Source: Mesorhabditis belari (lineage: Eukaryota > Nematoda > Chromadorea > Rhabditida > Rhabditidae). From it: DNA of 64,000 bases. The translations under genes and the position numbers were made by a program. Positions 61,001 through 64,000 of the stretch are shown here, piece by piece. Numbering within the stretch: position 1 is the stretch's first letter; every line of letters begins with the position of its first letter. The notes under the pieces were generated by a model. It worked only from the letters and a program-made list of their open reading frames with translations, was not told where the DNA came from and did no database searches. The stretch covers positions 992,001 to 1,056,000 of the forward strand of contig CAUEEP010000925.1 of the NCBI GenBank assembly GCA_958450365.1, read 5' to 3'.

Positions 61001-61086
61001 CGATTCCATCTAAACGTCGAAATGTGGAGGATGATCCCTCGAAAAATGTGTCCCGTCCTTTCCAGCATAGAATCCGCGTCGCCGAT
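61001..61086 (-). pseudogene. Relic of IFT80 exon 5, reverse orientation
   Basis: Matches 34032-34117 on the minus strand over the full 86 bases with an open frame, plus flanking intron sequence on both sides (60900-61000 and 61087-61200). Next to it is a Tc3-like element at the same intron position as in the 19261 relic. Confidence 0.7.
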
Positions 61087-61655
61087 CTAAAGTAAATGAC
61101 CCTTTGATTAAAATGCATGATCTAAAAGGTGGGGTTAGGAAAAAGCTACCGTAATCCCTTAGATCTGATGTTCTGATGATCTGATGTTCCTGCCATTGTC
61201 ACTTTTTTCTTATTCTTGATTTCAGAATTTGTGGGATAAAGCGACAATTCACCAAAATCAAACGAGAATCAAAAGCTTCAAAATCAAAACTTACCGACCT
61301 CACGCAGAATTTCCTCAATTGTTGTCTTGCGCCACTCAAAATCCCCAGCCAACATCCGCGTTGTCAATGACGGATTTATTTTTCAGTGTTGAAATTTTGA
61401 AGCAAAACTAGTGCTATTCTTGTTTTCTGGATGATGTTATACATATCTTGCATGTTTATTTTGTTTGCTAAGGTATTTTTTTGTTTTTCTAACTTAAAAT
61501 ACAATAATTTATTAAGTATTCACAAAAGCAGAATCACACAGCAAAAATTACACTAAAAATGTGAGTTGAGATACATTTTTCAAATCAAAAAAGCAGCACA
61601 GAAAAATGTGGTAAAGAGAAAGTTCAATTAGGGTAGTTGAGAGTTTTGGATGCTG

Positions 61656-62394
61656 TTAAGTCTCGAATGTTCTTGTTTTCTTTTGTTGTCCGGTAATTTG
61701 AATGGGAATCTCTTGCCCATTCAGTTGTTTCTTCTTTTCAATCAATGGGGCATGAATTGAGAGATTTCCATGTTGATCGAGTGATGATTGAAGTGACGAG
61801 AGATCGATTTGATCCACGGGAATTCAAATGGAACGTTGCAAACGGAGGTGGACGGAGCCCTGAAATATGTGGGGTTGAATGGGGTGAAGAAAGGAATGCT
61901 TTTCATATAATATCTAAATAATAACTAGCATCAAATTTTATGGTTAAGCATTAAGATTAAGATTCTTCAATTTGAATTGACTATACTTTGTAATTGACTT
62001 TAGTTTTTCACCTGTTCATTCTCCTCTTTGTGCTCTCCTTCAATCGACAAAACATCCCCGTCCAATCGCAATTTCAATTCATCGGGTTTATACGAGGAGA
62101 CGTCGCATTTCACGGAGAAACCCTCATCACTCAACGAAATCTAAAAAGTGAGTTCTGGTATTGAAAAAGTTAAGCTACCTTATAAGCTACTTGCGATTTC
62201 AAAAGTCTATGACAGAGTTAACAAGCAAATTTGCCTTAAAAAGATACCATTTCTTGTTGCTGAAGGTCTCGATGGATTGTTGGTCCATCGAAAGCCCTTT
62301 CCAATGAATTGATCGTTTCGAAGATGTCATTGAAGGGATGTCGCCGGCGGAATGGATGACAGAAATTGCTCGACGGAAAAAGAAGAAGTGACAT
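61656..62394 (-). pseudogene. HSP-16-type small heat-shock protein gene with in-frame stop
   Basis: Exons 62394-62248, 62140-62012 and 61859-61656 join in frame. Exon 1 encodes MSLLLFPSSNFCHPFRRRHP, FNDIFETINSLERAFDG. Exon 2 is the start of the alpha-crystallin domain (FSVKCDVSSYKPDELKLRLD, GDVLSIEGEHKEE). Exon 3 continues GSVHLRLQRSI, then TGA at 61824-61826, then IPVDQIDLSSLQSSLDQHGN, LSIHAPL and the IxI motif EIPIQI before TAA. The TGA falls where Arg (CGA) would be expected, a single C-to-T change. The promoter looks intact. Either this is a young pseudogene, or the base is a sequence error or allele and the gene works as a cytosolic chaperone. Confidence 0.8.
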
Positions 62395-62468
62395 TGGGAA
62401 ACGTAAAGGTAGTCGTTGATAGCAAGATGTGTTGATTTGAGTTGATGATTGCTGGAGTGAACCGTCGG

Positions 62469-62476
62469 TTTATATA
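62469..62476 (-). promoter_or_regulatory. TATA box of the small heat-shock gene
   Basis: TATATAAA on the minus strand, about 75 bases before the ATG and just downstream of the heat-shock element. Confidence 0.6.
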
Positions 62477-62499
62477 GGAATCGATGGGGTTTCCGGGAG

Positions 62500-62517
62500 G
62501 TTCTCGAAAATTCTGAA
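62500..62517 (-). promoter_or_regulatory. Heat-shock element (HSF1 site)
   Basis: TTCTCGAAAATTCTGAA contains three perfectly spaced inverted pentamers (nTTCnnGAAnnTTCn) plus an extra GAA, the consensus for trimeric HSF1. It sits about 25 bases from the TATA box. Confidence 0.8.
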
Positions 62518-62560
62518 AACGGAGTCGACACTTGTTTTCCCTTCCCCTCTTTTGCCTCTT

Positions 62561-62600
62561 TCGAAAAGAAACTTTCTCGAAGTCTCTCGAAGTCACTCGA
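62561..62600. promoter_or_regulatory. Second heat-shock element cluster
   Basis: GAAACTTTCTCGAAGTCTCT followed by CGAAGTCACTCGA gives GAA/TTC/GAA units at about five-base spacing, with one imperfect unit. It may add to the heat response. Confidence 0.5.
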
Positions 62601-62611
62601 TATTTCGTCTT

Positions 62612-62870
62612 TCCTGACGGCATTTATCTTGAGAAGGAGCTTTCGGAACTCAAGAAGATCTTCGCCCGAATGAGTCCACCAGTTGGATGTCAGGATCTAT
62701 GGAAACAAATTCAACGAGTATTTGGAGAATTTCAAAGCTGAAGTCATCGATCGAGCATCAGTGAAGATTGATTATTGGAAGGAAGAAGTAAGACAACAAC
62801 TTTTATCCGACATCAGGCAGAATTTCCCTTTGAACCCAACGTTCTTTTGGTTTCGGTTAAACCTAAAACC
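62612..62870 (+). pseudogene. Divergent F-box-like subfamily fragment
   Basis: Two frames: LEKELSELKKIFARMSPPVG, then LDVRIYGNKFNEYLENFKAE, VIDRASVKIDYWKEEVRQQL, LSDIRQNFPLNP. They match the middle region of the main family (LSALKKAFANLKQVDELEV..., NLKAEVTDRAS). It joins, at about 62877, a head-to-head-ORF scrap, so the open frame 62683-62958 is chimeric. Confidence 0.55.
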
Positions 62871-62876
62871 ATCCGG

Positions 62877-63230
62877 AGAAGAGAAGAATGATTTCTCAAG
62901 CGCAAAATTTCCGTTTTACCCCAGACTTGGTACCGTAGCCCACGAGGTTGTCATTTAGAATTCGAATTTGGGTGTGTGGCTCACATTTTGTTTGCAACTC
63001 GTAATCCATGGTTTCATTGTGGTTTTTGAAATTTAGAAATAATGTCGATTCACAAAAGAAAAGTGACAGCTTGGCCACAAAAATTTCGGCAATAAGCCAT
63101 GTTTCGCTTCCGGAGACGATTCAGAAGAAAAACCCCAATTTTGCAGGGTTGGATTTGCGCAAAAAGTTTTTTTGCGAAGCGAAGTTTTTTGGAGATTCTA
63201 TGTGCCGTAAATACTGCGATAGAACTTTAC
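62877..63230 (+). pseudogene. Head-to-head small ORF copy, rearranged
   Basis: GEEKNDFSSAKFPFYPRLGT is followed by a deletion at INWY. The second half is open in another frame (NNVDSQKKSDSLATKISAIS, then KNPNFAGLDLRKK). Confidence 0.4.
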
Positions 63231-63269
63231 TCCATAGGAACGAGAAAGAGAAGAGAAAAGAGAAGACAG

Positions 63270-63589
63270 AATCGCAGAATTGAGCTGAAAATGATTTACT
63301 ATCTCTTGGCGTCGTATTACCGCTCCACTCTTTTTGCCTTTTTTTCCATTCTTTGATAAAATTACCTTATTACTTTGACTTTGCACTCTTATAACTTTTG
63401 ACATAGTGCTCACCAGCAGATTCGGAATCAGCGTGAAACTCCGCATCGAATGGTAGATGGCTCGTGTCATCCGGTCACCAGGCCCGGTTGGCATTCCCTT
63501 GTTAATATATTTACTTTTGCCTACGAATTAGTCACGGATTCGGGTTGGTTTGCATTGAATGGAAAAGTAACTTTTGATTAGATTCAATT
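63270..63589 (+). repeat. Block R copy
   Basis: Same order as 17280-17600, ending in CTTTTGATTAGATTCAATTT. It precedes, in reverse, the subfamily fragment at 63590. Confidence 0.5.
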
Positions 63590-63912
63590 TACAATTCCCC
63601 AAAAATTACACATTTCGGATGGTTTTAGGTTCCACCGAAACCAAAAGAACGTTGGGTTCAAAGGGAAATTCTGCCTGATGTCGGATAAAAGTTGTTGTCT
63701 TACTTCTTCCTTCCAATAATCAATCTTCACTGATGCTCGATCGATGACTTCAGCTTTGAAATTCTCCAAATCCTCGTTGAATTTGTTTCCATAGATCCTG
63801 ACATCCAACTGGTGGACTCATTCTGGCGAAGATCTTCTTGAATTCCGAAAGCCGGAGGCAAAAGCTCCTTCACAAGATAAATGTCGTCACATCCAACCTG
63901 TGAAAGGGTCAT
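63590..63912 (-). pseudogene. Divergent F-box-like subfamily fragment, window end
   Basis: Minus strand: VGCDDIYLVKELLPPAFGIQ in one frame and DVRIYGNKFNEDLENFKAEV, IDRASVKIDYWKEEVRQQLL in another. This is the best-preserved example of the subfamily middle region, and it may continue beyond the window. A one-base shift separates the two parts. Confidence 0.55.
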
Positions 63913-64000
63913 ATTTTCAAAAACTTTAAAACTGAAGACCTTTCCACTTGTGCCGAGAGAAGGACATTGAAAGAGGTTGTACAGAGATTGAAATGAAGAG

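Noticed and set aside
1..64000. Prokaryotic operon, CRISPR or plasmid features.
   Set aside because: Spliced genes, nematode-type acceptors and eukaryotic gene families throughout; no direct-repeat/spacer arrays.

Overview
The window looks like an AT-rich nematode chromosome segment. The signs are: a ciliary IFT80 (CHE-2-type) gene remnant; an HSP-16-type small heat-shock gene with a heat-shock element and TATA box; serpentine chemoreceptor pieces; a secreted cysteine-rich gene with short introns; TTTTCAG acceptors directly before start codons (consistent with trans-splicing); and Tc1, Tc3, mariner and pogo-like transposon debris. The species cannot be named from the sequence. Nothing is bacterial and there is no CRISPR array.

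One expanding family dominates. It has about 17 F-box-like loci on both strands plus five fragments of a divergent subfamily. Intact members have an N-terminal F-box-like segment, a long middle region I do not recognise, an Arg-Ser/Ser-Asp-rich tail of very variable length, and an invariant C-terminal cassette ending near FFFAKYVSSIQF. Intact reading frames start at 343, 13376, 27692 and 37706. The others are frameshifted, nonsense-bearing, truncated, chimeric or internally duplicated. Each locus drags along the same upstream block, which often carries a head-to-head relic ORF, and the same downstream block, which holds a degenerate exon, polyadenylation signals and a dispersed repeat.

Layout: 1-2 kb intact F-box-like gene; 2-8 kb chemoreceptor pieces, repeats, a heat-shock gene fragment, a zinc-ribbon fragment and an F-box pseudogene; 8.8-12 kb chimeric F-box fragments and a mariner remnant; 12.8-17 kb head-to-head ORF, intact gene and fragments; 17-20.7 kb repeats, two inverted MITEs, an IFT80 exon relic and a Tc3-like remnant; 20.8-25.1 kb small zinc-ribbon gene, two F-box pseudogenes and a head-to-head ORF; 25.5-27 kb transposon ends; 27.4-50 kb a roughly 10-kb direct duplication (F-box gene, IFT80 pseudogene, reverse-strand F-box C-terminal half) with a third, partial repeat; 51-52 kb frameshifted member; 53.6-54.5 kb cysteine-rich secreted protein gene; 55.3-55.8 kb 473-bp inverted-repeat transposon with an 8-bp target duplication; 56-60 kb two more pseudogenes; 60.5-61.1 kb Tc3-like and IFT80 relics; 61.6-62.6 kb small heat-shock gene; 62.6-64 kb divergent-subfamily fragments.

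The genes do not form a pathway. The region reads as a birth-and-death multigene cluster in which duplication repeatedly copied neighbouring genes and then let them decay. Coordinates of spliced genes were worked out by hand from splice-site motifs and frame continuity.
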